The notes below the pieces were generated by a model that was not told the DNA's origin, made no database searches, and saw nothing but the letters and a program-made list of their open reading frames with translations. A program made the translations under genes and the position numbers. Shown here piece by piece: positions 1 through 12,400 of a stretch of DNA of 64,000 nucleotides; position 1 is the first letter of the stretch, and the number at the start of each line of letters is the position of its first letter. Origin of the DNA: Mansonella perstans (taxonomy: Eukaryota; Nematoda; Chromadorea; Rhabditida; Onchocercidae); the NCBI GenBank assembly GCA_037074765.1, contig JBAMDO010000005.1:62001-126000 (forward strand). The letters are read 5' to 3'.

Positions 1-1546
1 CAAAAAATATATAATAGAATTCCCTAGACTATAATAAAACAAAACTTGGCGACCTGCCAATCCATTAGTACGACATGAAATAAAACGATGTAAGACGTAA
101 TAAAACACCTGAATTTTGCATAATTTTGACAGAACAACACAATGCTGATATCATACAGAACGCAATATGATGGTTGTAAGGAGCAAGTTAATACAATTTT
201 TGAAAACGGTATCCACAATTTACGATTTTTTCAACCCTTTGGGTGATTTATAAAATTAAAAACATCGTTTGCAAAAATATCATCATATATTTTAAGTAGA
301 AAAACAAATAACAAAAACAAGCCGACGCCGGGACTCGAAAACTCGAGAGATAGATGGGTCTGTGGACTTCAAAAGCCTGAAATGTTACCGGTGCACTTGA
401 AAAGCGCAAATTTCAAACACAATTTGGATGAATCATTACAATCTTGAGAGATGAATAAGTTAGCAGCTTAATAAAATGAATACCATATGACGAACAGGGA
501 ATTATGACACAAACAATCGGAAGAACAAATAAATAATGCCAGAAAGTGATTTGAAAGACTACGTATCTTCTCAGTTCCACAATTCCCAAGCCCGAAAATA
601 TAATGATCACTTTCGTGGATCAAATTGTGTGAAGCATTATACAATTATAAAATAAAAAGAAAAACAAGGCAAACATTTCAAACATAACAAAATAAAAAAT
701 AAATAAATACAAACATTATTTTAAAAAAATCAACAGACGATAATATTGACGTAAAATGGACAGACTACAGTTTCAAACTACAAAAGTTTCCAGCTAAAAA
801 AGCGTTACACCAAAAACATAGCAAAAAATGTAAAATAAATTGTCAGCATTGCCTATTAAAGAAGAAAGACTGCATGAAGATTGCAAGGCAGTTTTTTTGA
901 CAGCGATCCTGTATAAATGATTTACAGTACGTCATGTTCATAAAATGATTCAACCCTGAAAAAAGTTTCACTAAGGCAATCAGTTCCATGCATTAACTTT
1001 GATTCTTTCATTTTTTTAGCGTTTGGACTTTCGCGTTTGATTAATAAAAAAAATAACATTTTACTATCAAGTAAAACAAGAAGGCTAACTTCTCAATATA
1101 TAAGAGATTAACAATCTTATTGAGATCTCCTACTTCTTGCTGACTACCTAAGTTCTTCCCAATAAGCAACAGAACCAAATTTAACTCTAATTGATAGTAA
1201 GCGAGCTAATCAATAAATAACTCTAATTAATAAATAGCAAGCGTGCAAGGAGATGTCCGAAATAAATTTGTAGTTTTTTTATTTGATCAGGCAAAAAGTT
1301 GTAGGAAAACAAAACTTACACGTACTTCGAAAACATCAAGGAAATGCAAAAAATTGACTGAGTAAGTGCTCAGTTTTGAAATTATGAAGCAGCAGCAAGT
1401 TCTCTGGTGAAAATTCACCAATCTCACTGCCGACTTAAAATTGGAAAATAATAACAATACACGTGAAGTTGGATAGTTGGATAATAGATCACATAATACA
1501 TCTAAATTTACCGTTTTGCAGAAAGTGAAATTTATGAGCAGGAATT
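1..1546. other. intergenic, no gene seen
   Basis: AT-rich sequence downstream of the SUZ12-like gene. Short open frames occur on the minus strand, but none has splice-compatible neighbours or a protein I recognise. The stretch around 318-345 is GC-richer and slightly tRNA-like when read on the minus strand, but I could not fold it into a tRNA. The 3' UTR and poly(A) site of the SUZ12-like gene should lie at the right edge. Confidence 0.5.
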
Positions 1547-4500
1547 TTATTCAGCAAATGATAGCCACTTAGGTGGTTGCGTAGCACGAGGTGTTGTCAG
1601 ATACTTCGAACAATCAGGTTCACGCTGACGACGGTTTGTTGAATGCTGCAGAAAAAAGTGAAAACCAGTATCGATAAAAATAAGAAAAAAGCACTTCATC
1701 ATGCATATGTGACAAATATTACCAGATGAGATAAATAAATGCATCAACAAACAGATCCAGTCACTTTTCAAATGAAATCGCTTACCCGGCTGGGCTCATC
1801 TACTGAACAGCTACTACTTCGCCTCTCTTTGCGAGCAGAGTCGTTCATGAATTTTTTGAACATATCCTACAATAAAGTGAAATAGGAGGCCATAAAGAAA
1901 TAAAACCTCCATAATGAAATCCTCAAAATCAAACTTCATTATCGGAATTCGGCTCCAAAGATGATAGACGCGCAACGGATGAGCTTCTTAGTATTGAAAT
2001 TTTGGGCCCATGCACCGGTTCTTTTTGCCAAGCTGGAGGCTCTCGTTTCGCATTAGAAGCTGCTGCTTCTAATCGTGCGCGCGTACTGAAAAGCAAGTAA
2101 AATTAATCTTTAGAAAGACAACTGAAAATAATTTTTAGAAACCCCTATAATTTGAAAAGAATCTAATCACAATTATACTTACGCATGGACCACATGACGG
2201 ACATCCGTACTAGGGTCGTAATTATCTTTTAGACGCATCGTCAAGTCATAAACTTCGTCTGTATCCAACGCCTCTTTTTCATGCAAAGCAGTGAGATGAA
2301 ATACCCAAGCATTTTGGAAATTATTTTGCAAGATATCTTGCCGATGTTTTTGCAGGAAAAGTCGCTGGAAAATATGCCAAATTCAAGTTATGAAAAATGA
2401 TTTTAATAGAGAAAAAAACTTGAATTAAAAGTACTGAAAGTAAACACTTACACAAGTGCGATATGTGTGACATCGACCAAGTGGTTTGTGATTAAGATTA
2501 AGAAGAAAAATACTCCATAACGACATAAAGTCCTTTTCAACACGTGATAAGTCAAGAAAATCTTCAATTTGCTAAAAATAAATAATGCCGAGTGAGATGT
2601 TAGTATAAAAAGGCATTAAAATAAGATTTCTGCAAATTCTGCTTAAAATGATATAAAAATCAGCTGTGACACTTACTCTAATAATGAATTCTCGCAACCA
2701 TTCCTGATCCGTCTGTTTTGTTGATATCTGTGTGCACTTCATTAAAGGATGTCTGCTGCGAAAACCAAAATATGCTCTAGAAAGAATTCAAAATGTTAAA
2801 CGCAATTTGCACTGTACAAAATTATGGAAATGGAACGTTCCATATCAATACGAGAATTACAGAGATCTCAAATACCGAAAAAATGTTTCACAATAAATTA
2901 GTACGAATATCTTACGCATTATTTCCCCTTGTGGCACGTCTTTCTCGATCAGCTTGCATGAAAAAAATGCTAAGATCCTTTGGCATTTTACGAATACCTC
3001 GTGCTTCAGCTCTGAAATAACAATAAAATTGCATTGCTCTTTTGATCAAAAGAAAAATGTTTGGGAAGGTGAAAGATTAACTTATGAACAATATAAGTGA
3101 GACGATCGCTAGGAATGCAATGCTGCGGTATAACTCTATTACGAGAAGTCGTATACTGCCGAACCAATGGACCTTCATACGCACCGTCGAAATGCTTGCG
3201 CACAAATACATCAATGAAAACCGGTGCACTATTATTTATGACAGCTGTCTGCCTCGCGTCACCCTGTACAAACTTATATTATAAATTAACTCAACGAATA
3301 TGGAGTTATTACTCCAATCCAAAAATGCAAAATGCTCTTAGCAATCATATATATTTTGGAATAATAAAAACAAAATTTCTATAATGCACGCTTTACAATA
3401 GCCACATTAAAACTGCTACAAAACTTTAGCAATATCGAAAACGTACTCTGTATACTATATCAAGTCGTGGATAACTTGTTCTCATATGAAGCAATAAGGC
3501 AAACATATCAGGAAATGTCCCAAGGCAGAAAAAACACTTGTTGGCTGGAGACACAAAGCGTGTGATAATCCCATTACCGTCTGGCTCGGGATACCCTTCG
3601 TAATGCAGTTCTGGAACTGTAACCTGGAAGACATATGGCTTGAACTTTCGGTATGAAATCTGCATTATATACTTGCATTAATAAATAAGTTTACAAAAGG
3701 AATGTACTGAAGGATATCTAAAAACAGTTACTTTATCGTCTGGAGCAACAGATTTCGGCGGCACAATTTTAGAACACTTTTCAAATTTGGATGCTAAACT
3801 ATCAACCATAGCAGACAAGGGTTTGTCTCGACGTGGAACATCCAAACGATATTTAGTAGGTGACGATGAAACTGACTTCTGCGAGGATTTAGGTGAAGTT
3901 AGGGGTTTGGAAAATAATCGTCCATTCAAAACCTTTCCTGGAGACACTTCTTTCAACGGGGAACAGTGCCCTAAAACTGCTTCATGAGTAAAACAGAATA
4001 TTATTTCTTAAGAATGAATGACACGCACTATTCAATTCCAAAAAAGAAAAACTAACTTCTGACACCATTTGCAGCAAATTCAACGTCAGCATTTGAATTC
4101 AACAGCTCACTTTTTACCAATTCTGGTGGGGCTTCGGAACATAGCAGATGCTTACTTTCCGGAAAACTAGTATTCGATTCGTCATTATACCTTGTAATAA
4201 AGCGATAGCTGGAAAAACAGAGACAGACAAAATACAAATTCGCATAACACAAATATATAATCCATTTACCAGAAACATAAATAAAGCATACCATATTTGC
4301 TTTGGAAATTCGAGCGACATTTCTCGCTTGAACCGTGATTTCATGTACTCTTCAAAACCCTGGAAGATAATGATTTAAAATATGCAGCAATATTTTTCAA
4401 TAGCTAATTTAATCGGGAACAAGCATAGAAAACATTCTGCCAGAACAAAGTAGACTACACTGTCATCTCTTTGAAGTCCGGTTTCTGCTGATGCAAAGCT

Positions 4501-7500
4501 ATGTGCGGATTCCTTTGCTGACATCTCACTGGTCTGACGAGAATGGTCAACACAGCTTGTTGAAGCAGATGTGGCAAAACCTAAATTACTTTTCTTCAGG
4601 AAGCATGTTCTATCTCTTTTCAAAAAGGAAAATAATTGTCCAATTCTAGAAAATTATATAAAACGACCGATGAAGATAAAGCTAAGCATATACTTGAGCA
4701 ACTCCTTGTTTCGTCATCGTCTTCTGATGAGCTCGATTCCCCACTGTTATCCGGCACAATTGACATGCGTACAAATGGACTCATATGCATTTTCTGAAAG
4801 TCAATTTTATGTAAACAGCTGACAATAAAGTTGTTTCTCAATTATCGCAAGGGATTTATCGCTGGATAGTACAAAAACAGAGAGAACACAAGAGATGTTA
4901 CCTTCCCTAAATCGATAAGCTTCTTCGTCAGATTTCTTTCTGAACGCCATCGGTCATTTAAACTAAGAAAAGAATCAGGGCTGAAAAAAACAGTTGTTAT
5001 ATATGTCGACAATCAAAAAAATAAAGAATATGGTATCAAAAGCAACTCTCAGAAACAATGAAGACTAACATCAGAGTGATGCTACCATGACCATATATTA
5101 AACCATCGGATGTTTTGCCTTTTGCAACAGAAGATATGCAACGTGCACCAAACATCGTTATTGAACCTTCACTGTTTCTCAATTTATCTGGCAAAGAAAT
5201 GCAGCTTATACGCCGGGTGACCTCAAATAATGAAAATAATAAAATAAAACCAATGAAATATCCAGTATTATGACTTAATTTAGATACAATAACTTGCATA
5301 ATCACAATTATTTCTTCCACCTACGAAGTCACTAGAACTAAAGCTTAATGCTTCAGCTTCCAACGATCTTCACTGTTTGAAGTTTCGATCCATTCTTCGT
5401 TTTCACAGTGGTCTTTTTTTAACTGGAAGTGAAGTAACAGTGAGCTACATAGAACCGCAATAAATTTTATGCTTCAGGAGTACACTCTGAAAGTTACCTA
5501 TTTGTAAAATCTTCAGTATACTTACGTGGACGATTGTTTTTGAATCTTTTTCCGTTTGCCTTGATGGAACACTTCGTAATGACTTCCCTCCCAAAATATG
5601 AGCGAATTCTTCACCCGAAAATGTAACACGGATGATAACATAATCATTTCTGCAAAACAAAGCACATTGTGGATCTGGAGATGATTTCTAATCCTTTAGA
5701 AATGATATGGAATAAGTGAATATGCTCAGTGCCAAATAACTTTATTATTCTAAATCATATAGCTAGTCTACCCAAAAAACTGTTACCTCTGTCTTCCACT
5801 GCAGTGCAATGGACAACCAATAGACAATGGCAAATCAATTGCTACAGGTTCACCACGAGTATTTATTTGCATTTGTACTGTCGCAGAAGGAAGTCGCATC
5901 TAGATAATTTTACTTTAAATATCTGTATATCACAATTTCTCATAACTGACTAGTATAATAAATTGTAGGTAAGTAAAAAAAAAATACGAGAAACATGATA
6001 GATGAACTAAGTGATACAAAATTTACAATTTCGCTAAAGACACCATCGACTTCACTTGAAAGGTACACAGTAATAACAGCATGTCGATTGCCTGTAAATA
6101 ATCGCCATTACCGCTTATTTTATAGATTACAATGAGTTGAAAATCTCTTAAAATAAGCTTCGAAAAAAGTACCCGGTAATTCTTTATTCCGAACATCAAT
6201 AAATTTGATCATCGAGGTAGAATGCGAGCAATTAACATGTCTTCGCGTTTCCTTCGGCAGAGCATCCTTACTTATCCCATTCGCGCTACGTTCGACCTGT
6301 TTTAGAGCACGGACCAAACAGGAGACAGCTGCTGAACCTGATGACTTTGTTTTTGGATTCTGAAATATAACTTGCATATGAATCATACTGTCGAGGCTAG
6401 AAGATAGGAAAAGAGAGATATTGCGGAACTATGCAGAGCACGTACAAGTTTGATATTGAATATTCAACAAAAAACAAGTGAAGAAAAGTACAAGAAAAGT
6501 CGATACCTTTTTCAGTATTTCATTTCTTTTTCTGATTGCATGAAGTATATCCATGAGATGTTCATGTTTGCGTAACTTCGCCTTCATTCCAACTTTCCCA
6601 GCAGATGGCGGACAAAGGGGAGGCATACAGTCATCTCCTACTGCTATCGACTGCTTCAATAATATAAAGAGAGTGAATACATAAACTGCAGTGAAGAAGT
6701 TATAATTCTGACGACAAATACACTTTTTCATACTTATTATAAGGCCAAAAGTAACAACAATAATATCGTTCTCAACTTACAGCAGATTGTCTCATGTATA
6801 TCAAATTCCTTTTTAAGAAAGGCCTATATATTGGTCTAGCGCTACCAACTTGCGTATCCGGCAGTGACATATATCGATAAAGTCGAATAGCCTCTGCAAA
6901 AAGATCCTCGAACGTTGTTTCAATCAATTTAAAAAAAAAAAAAAAGCTAAATTTTAAAGCGGCAATGAAAGCTTTACTCACTGACATTATAATGACGCAA
7001 ATAAGCAGCAAGTGATAACGAACTTTTGAAATGCTGCTCCAAATCGGAATCTGTTTTTTTCTGAGGTTGTCGTTCTGTCAGCGCATCATGTGAAGTGTCC
7101 TGGAATCACGGAGCAAATAATGAAAATGATTTCATTTCATAACTTTTGTGATTTGAATTCCAGGAATGGTTATAAGAACCTAAAATGACAGAACAGTCTC
7201 CTCACAAATTTTGAGAAAATGACGTCTCAGAATTTAAGCTGAACAGTGCTGCGCAAAAATGTACCTTAAACACATTATTCAGTTGCATAATTTCTTCAAT
7301 TTCCGGTACAATATTATCAGCAATTATTTCCATATTTTTAATATCATTTTTGCTATGACATAAACGAGTTCGTTTGGCGTTCACTGGTCCTGAGCTACTA
7401 CTTGCAGCATCATCATCACTATCGCCATCTCTACCGCGGCGTCCTTTTTTCTCTGAAACCATTAAAATACAGCAGTAGTGGGAAGCAAAACAAACGACAA

Positions 7501-8342
7501 TGTAACAATTAAATGGAGAAGTAAAACAGATCTAAATAATAGAATTTGCTCACAAATCAACAAATTATTCTATTATTCTGACTCGGACCAAATTAGAAAA
7601 AAGCAATTGCTAGTTGATTCAATTGCAATAAGTTGTGTGAAATTGCAATTTACTTGCTGCGGCAGAAAACGGTACTGTTGGAAAAGGAGGTATGACAACA
7701 GCTGCTGAGCCCCGCCGTGAACGTACTGGTGCAAAGTCGGGTGTATAACGAGTCTTCTCTGTTGTTATTCCATTACTCTGTTGCCTGAAAAACGTTTAAA
7801 TATACTTTCTTCTAACTAACAATATCAGCTACGAATCCTTAGCAGAGCACCAAAACTACAGCATCTTCTAAAAACAAAGAAAGCTTCCAGAACATATTTT
7901 GCTTAATACAAATTGCATTAATGAATATAAAAAGCAGCAGAAACAGTACCCAAAACATACCGCCTTTTATACTTATTTCGACAAAGAATGGATTACAATA
8001 GCATGAAGTAATTTCCACAAATAAGATAAACGTAATTCAACAAATAACCTGGTTTTATACGGTGAAGTTGAAGCGTACGTCCTACAACCACTTGAATTAC
8101 TTCTCAGATCTGCTGCAGCCGTACTCCGAGTTTCCGTTCTACGGGGTTCTGTTAGAAGGGAAAATATAATTTCTTGTTATGTCAAGCAATATTTAAACAT
8201 GACTGTCACTCACAATTCCGACCTCTATTTAACTAATTTTTAGTTCTGCCAATTTAGAATCATTAGAATTACTTTTATATAATGATAAAAGTATAGAAAC
8301 CTTACCAGCTTGACATCTAGCGTTCCCCTTCTCAGGGCTCAT
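1547..8342 (-). CDS. suz12: SUZ12-like Polycomb repressive complex 2 subunit, 28 exons, 1138 aa
   Basis: SUZ12 is the nuclear scaffold of PRC2, the H3K27 methyltransferase. Exons: 8342-8306, 8148-8049, 7784-7654, 7452-7265, 7099-6982, 6893-6781, 6650-6507, 6359-6173, 6091-6027, 5899-5787, 5649-5526, 5422-5374, 5187-5070, 4962-4902, 4793-4694, 4580-4459, 4359-4292, 4208-4057, 3970-3732, 3623-3447, 3263-3082, 3011-2916, 2776-2677, 2571-2452, 2364-2183, 2085-1935, 1866-1786, 1645-1547. All 27 junctions keep one frame. An N-terminal block (about 193-229, IRLYRYMSLP then FLKRNLIYM) matches the SUZ12 start; a zinc-finger-like segment is at about 773-794; an IDVFVRKHFDGAYEG block follows; the VEFS box is at about 895-1028, with QEWLREFIIRQIEDF and FLQKHRQDILQNNF. 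It is longer than human SUZ12 (739 aa) because of Ser-rich, acidic inserts. The donor after residue 456 is a choice between weak sites, and exons 12-14 are the least certain. The stop overlaps an AATAAA. Confidence 0.88.
3447..3623 (-). other. suz12: SUZ12 degenerate C2H2-type zinc-finger exon
   Basis: This exon (residues about 744-802 of the model) holds the segment equivalent to the single SUZ12 zinc finger: Cys773-x2-Cys776-x12-His789, with the same spacing as the vertebrate protein. Where the family has a second His five residues on (H-x4-H), the sequence reads H-MRTS-Y, so the fourth zinc ligand appears to be Tyr. Both exon edges are phase 0 and flanked by good splice sites (TCTTCCAG acceptor, GTACGT donor), so a missed exon boundary is unlikely to explain it. 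Confidence 0.75.
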
Positions 8343-8352
8343 CGTAGCTCGC
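8343..8352 (-). promoter_or_regulatory. candidate trans-splice acceptor and leader of suz12
   Basis: On the minus strand an acceptor-like GTAATTCAG ends nine bases before the start codon at 8342, with no in-frame upstream exon visible. In filarial nematodes many mRNAs receive a spliced leader just upstream of the ATG. The assignment is inference; it could also be a cis acceptor for a non-coding 5' exon. Confidence 0.35.
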
Positions 8353-9410
8353 TGAATTACAACACATTCAGCGACCAATAGACAGACATACCTGGAACAA
8401 TCTACGAGTATCCAAAACTATTCTTCCGACAACTCAAATAATCAAAAACAATTCACTAAATCCATACTATAAGTAGAATAGTATCCACGTAAATTGCGCT
8501 TTAAAATCACTCCTGCAAACTGGTACCATATCTCATAAAATTTCTATCAGACGGTCACTACGTAACGTCTCCCCACGCATTTGCATGCTATGCAATAAAA
8601 TGAAAGTGGTAAGTGCCACCTGCGTTGCGTGCACATTTCGCTTTGGGACCAACGCGCTCGCGTCAAATTTTTAAGCGCGTTTTCTCATCTAATTATTCAA
8701 GAAACACCTGTGCTATGTCAGTACTGGTAAATGTAGACGCATAATCCATGTTACTATATATATATATATGAATATATGTATATAGCATATGTCCAAAAGT
8801 CTACCGTTTATTACTGTAGGTTCTTGATAGCAGCAAAATCATACTTTAATGATTGAAAAGTTTTTAGTTCTAACATGAAAAAAATAACTTTTCGGAGAAA
8901 TAGAGTCCGATAATCATACCTGATTGAATGCGAATAGGCTAAACCTTGCAAAAAGCTACGTGCGATTCGTGGGCCTCAATATGAAAATTCGGCTAAATAC
9001 TGGACACTTTTGGCTGATAGCCTATTGAGCCGTGCAATTATGCTGTACAAGCAATAAGGCTGACCGGAATAAGCTAAGAGTGCAGCTCTCGATGATCTCA
9101 ATGCTGAACTCTAACCTCAATGTGATCTTTCCTTTTAAAGCTGTTCCAAGTGATCTTGATAAGATAAACAAGGTGATTACATATAGGAAGGTCAAAACAT
9201 ATGTAAATCGTAACTTCTGAAGAAATTCGCAGATAATATCTTATTTCTATTTGTCTTCAATTGTTCATAGCATTAAGAACAGTAAGAAAAATATATAAGA
9301 AATAATAAAAACAATAAATAAGAATACTTAGCCATAAGAACAGTCTAGTTAGCACTTTTTCAGAGCGTTATAAAGCGTTAATTTTAGCCTGTCATTGAGA
9401 ATCTAAGTTA

Positions 9411-9462
9411 TCACAAGATGTTCTAATTAACGCATTAATCACAAGATGTTCTAATTAACGCT
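9411..9462. repeat. two-copy tandem repeat, 28-bp period
   Basis: The 23-base string beginning TCACAAGATGTTC occurs at 9411-9433 and identically at 9440-9462 (the second copy starts at the T of 9439/C of 9440), separated by about five bases. Only two copies are present. Confidence 0.8.
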
Positions 9463-12400
9463 TATTGCTTATGTTTCGATAATATTCCATATTATTTCAA
9501 TTGCTAGTTATCTTTTGCTTAATTGACCTGATATAAAATGAACTATGCGATATAGTCTAGTAGATTATCTAATAAGAGTAAAAGGTACTGAGTACATGAA
9601 GTTGTGAGATTTATAGTTTTTTAATGCAGCACGGTACGTTGTTATTCGTATTTTTTCAGTAATTTTACAGTCGAAAAATGGATAAGTTATGATTTGATTG
9701 TAATCCTCCTTGAAATTTTTCAAATTCAATCACTCAAAAAGTTGTGCGGGTTGTGTGTAAGATTTTTTTAAAATTCTGTGCACAAAAATGTTGATTGTAA
9801 CTGCATCATGGTATTTGCAAAATTTGATTTTTTGGAAAGTTCTTTTGATTATCAAACTTTTATAAAAATCAGGAGAAAAATTGGAATGCACCAGAAATTG
9901 AATTTCTGATACTCAGTGCAAAATTAATTTTTGATAATGACAATAGATTCAGTATGCAATGGAATTTATTTTTTACTTTATTAATTATGTCAAAATAAAA
10001 AGCATCAATTATATCAAAAATATAAAACCTTGCGGAGAGTAACATTAATTAAGAAACATTTACTCATTTCATCTGCCCATGAATTATCAGAAATTAAAAG
10101 ATGTAATAAATTATGAGGAAGAGAACAGTGTGCTCAGGGAGCTCCACTTGCTCTATCTAATATCTTATAGAGCAGAGTGTTTAATTTTTATCATTATTCG
10201 GAGCTGAATATGTTTGTTTTCAGTCTACACCTTCCCTATAAATTGCACAAGTTGTAAAAACTCAGTTGCCCAGTAAATTCACTAGTAATTCTTTCAAAGC
10301 AATGCTCATACAATTTTCTATAAGAGAAGAATGCTCCTTGGCAAGTAATTACTTTGAAAAGTTGCGAAGTAGAGAAAGGAAGCAGATTTGTCATCTATAC
10401 TTCCAGGTGTTTTATGTTCAAAAGAAATAATAGCCTTTCTTCCTTTTCTTTCTTTTTTGTTCAACTTTGTGCATTCCAAAATGAGCATTCCAACATATCA
10501 CTACACTCCTTCTGCTTCTGAATCTTAAGCATTTCATAGGTTTTTTCCTTATCATTTCAAGATTAAAGCAATGCATTGTTTTAATGCATTGATTACTGCA
10601 TCTTTTTTTTGAAATTTTCTTTCTTCTATTTCTTAATTCTAAAACAGAAATTTTTTATTCATCGAAGACTTCAGATATTTCTTTTTATAATAATACAGCC
10701 TTACTTTTTGATCCTCACCTTTTTCATCAATTACAAACTTGATTTCTAACGACTTTTTCTTACGTTCGCGAATTAACTTCAAGTGCATGTAAGTGTTACT
10801 GATTGTCTAGTTTTAATTCCTTTATCAAAAAAAGCTGTGCTCCATATTTCTGCCTCTAACGATTTTAGAAAAACTATCCTAAACATTCACATATGAAAAA
10901 CAAAACTTATATAAATTTACATTAATTTCAAAACCTTACACTTATTCCAATACATTTCACATTAATAGCAAATAGTGGATAGTTAGAAAGAAAGAGAAAA
11001 ATAAATTGACTTGGGAAAATGGAAATTACTTTTCTTATTTTATTCTGGTCTTCATTTTTTTACAGATAACGTGTTCTTGCGTTTTTGGCCAAGAATTTAA
11101 CAGAACTACCACAGTATAGATTGTAACCGAGCTTTCACTAGCAAATCTTACATGATAAATCACTTAAGAAAAACTTAGAACTAGCAAAAGAATTGAAAAT
11201 AAACTAACCAATTTTATTGATATCGAGCGTTCAATGAGAAAATATCTAAGTAAACAGTTATCGCGAATACTGTGAACCCGTTTGTGATGACTAGCTTTAA
11301 CATATCAAAAAGCAATACCACGAACATTTTACAATTTAGTAACACAAATCAGAATTCTTCAAGAATTTTTAATCTAATTTAATATACTACCGTTCTAAAT
11401 TTGAAAAACAAATTGCTGGAGGAAAATTTATGTATGTCACCGTAACATGGTTGTTGATTTTTCCTTGAAAATTAACTTTAAATGGAATCTGTGTCTTATC
11501 TTGCTAGTTTCTGCTTTTTTTGTAGTTCTTTTTTTCTACTGCTATTCCTCTGAGATGAATTAATTCCTTCAAAAATCGTACCAGCAACTTGAACAGTTCA
11601 AATGAAGGGAGTTTTTTTGTTGGAAAATTTGTTTTTTTAATATCTCTGCACTTTTGATTCTTTGTGACTAATCGCTTCATACTATAAAATTATTCACAAT
11701 TTACTGCACATTCAAAATCCAATTTGCAACGAAATCTCGATAAAAGTTTGTTTCAGGAAACTAACTTGAGAATAACTCTTTAGAAATCTTTGAAAAGTAA
11801 AATTTAAAGTCGTTGCATTAAAAATTTGCTTTATTTGTCGAATTTGCTAATTTTTTTTCCTTGAGCAAACGCAGCTTTGTCAGCAGCTTAGTGAGCAGCC
11901 GAAAGTTTTACTTTTAAACCATCATGATGTTGTTTAAAAATTTTCATTCATAGAATTAAGACAGTGCGGAATTTACTTTCCAGATTGATGATTTTCGGTT
12001 ACATCAGTTTGGTGGAATTCCGGTTTTATAATATATGGCTTAAGTTTACATAATGGCTTTTATTCCTAGATTGTCTATCTTGGAATCTGACCAAGGAAAA
12101 TTGCTGGATGTTGAATAGTATAGTTGAATAGAATGAGAATTTTTATCACAAACAAGTCTCGATAGCGGTGGATCAAACATATTTCAGCAAATTCTTTTAT
12201 ATTATCATCTTTCCCACATGCGTTTAACAAATTTCTTTTTCCTAAGATTTGGGAAGAATAACTTGTCTTCTAGGTTGTCCAACTTCCTTATGTTTTTTTT
12301 TTCTATCATCATCAAGTGCACAAAATCTAATCTTTTAGCAATGCTAAAACAGCAGCAACTTTTGGTTCCTGAACAAAACAGAACACTGTAACATTCTTGC

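Noticed and set aside
318..362. tRNA-like GC-richer patch on the minus strand
   Set aside because: It has a TCGAGTC string resembling a T-loop, but I could not pair acceptor, D or anticodon stems, so it is not called a tRNA.
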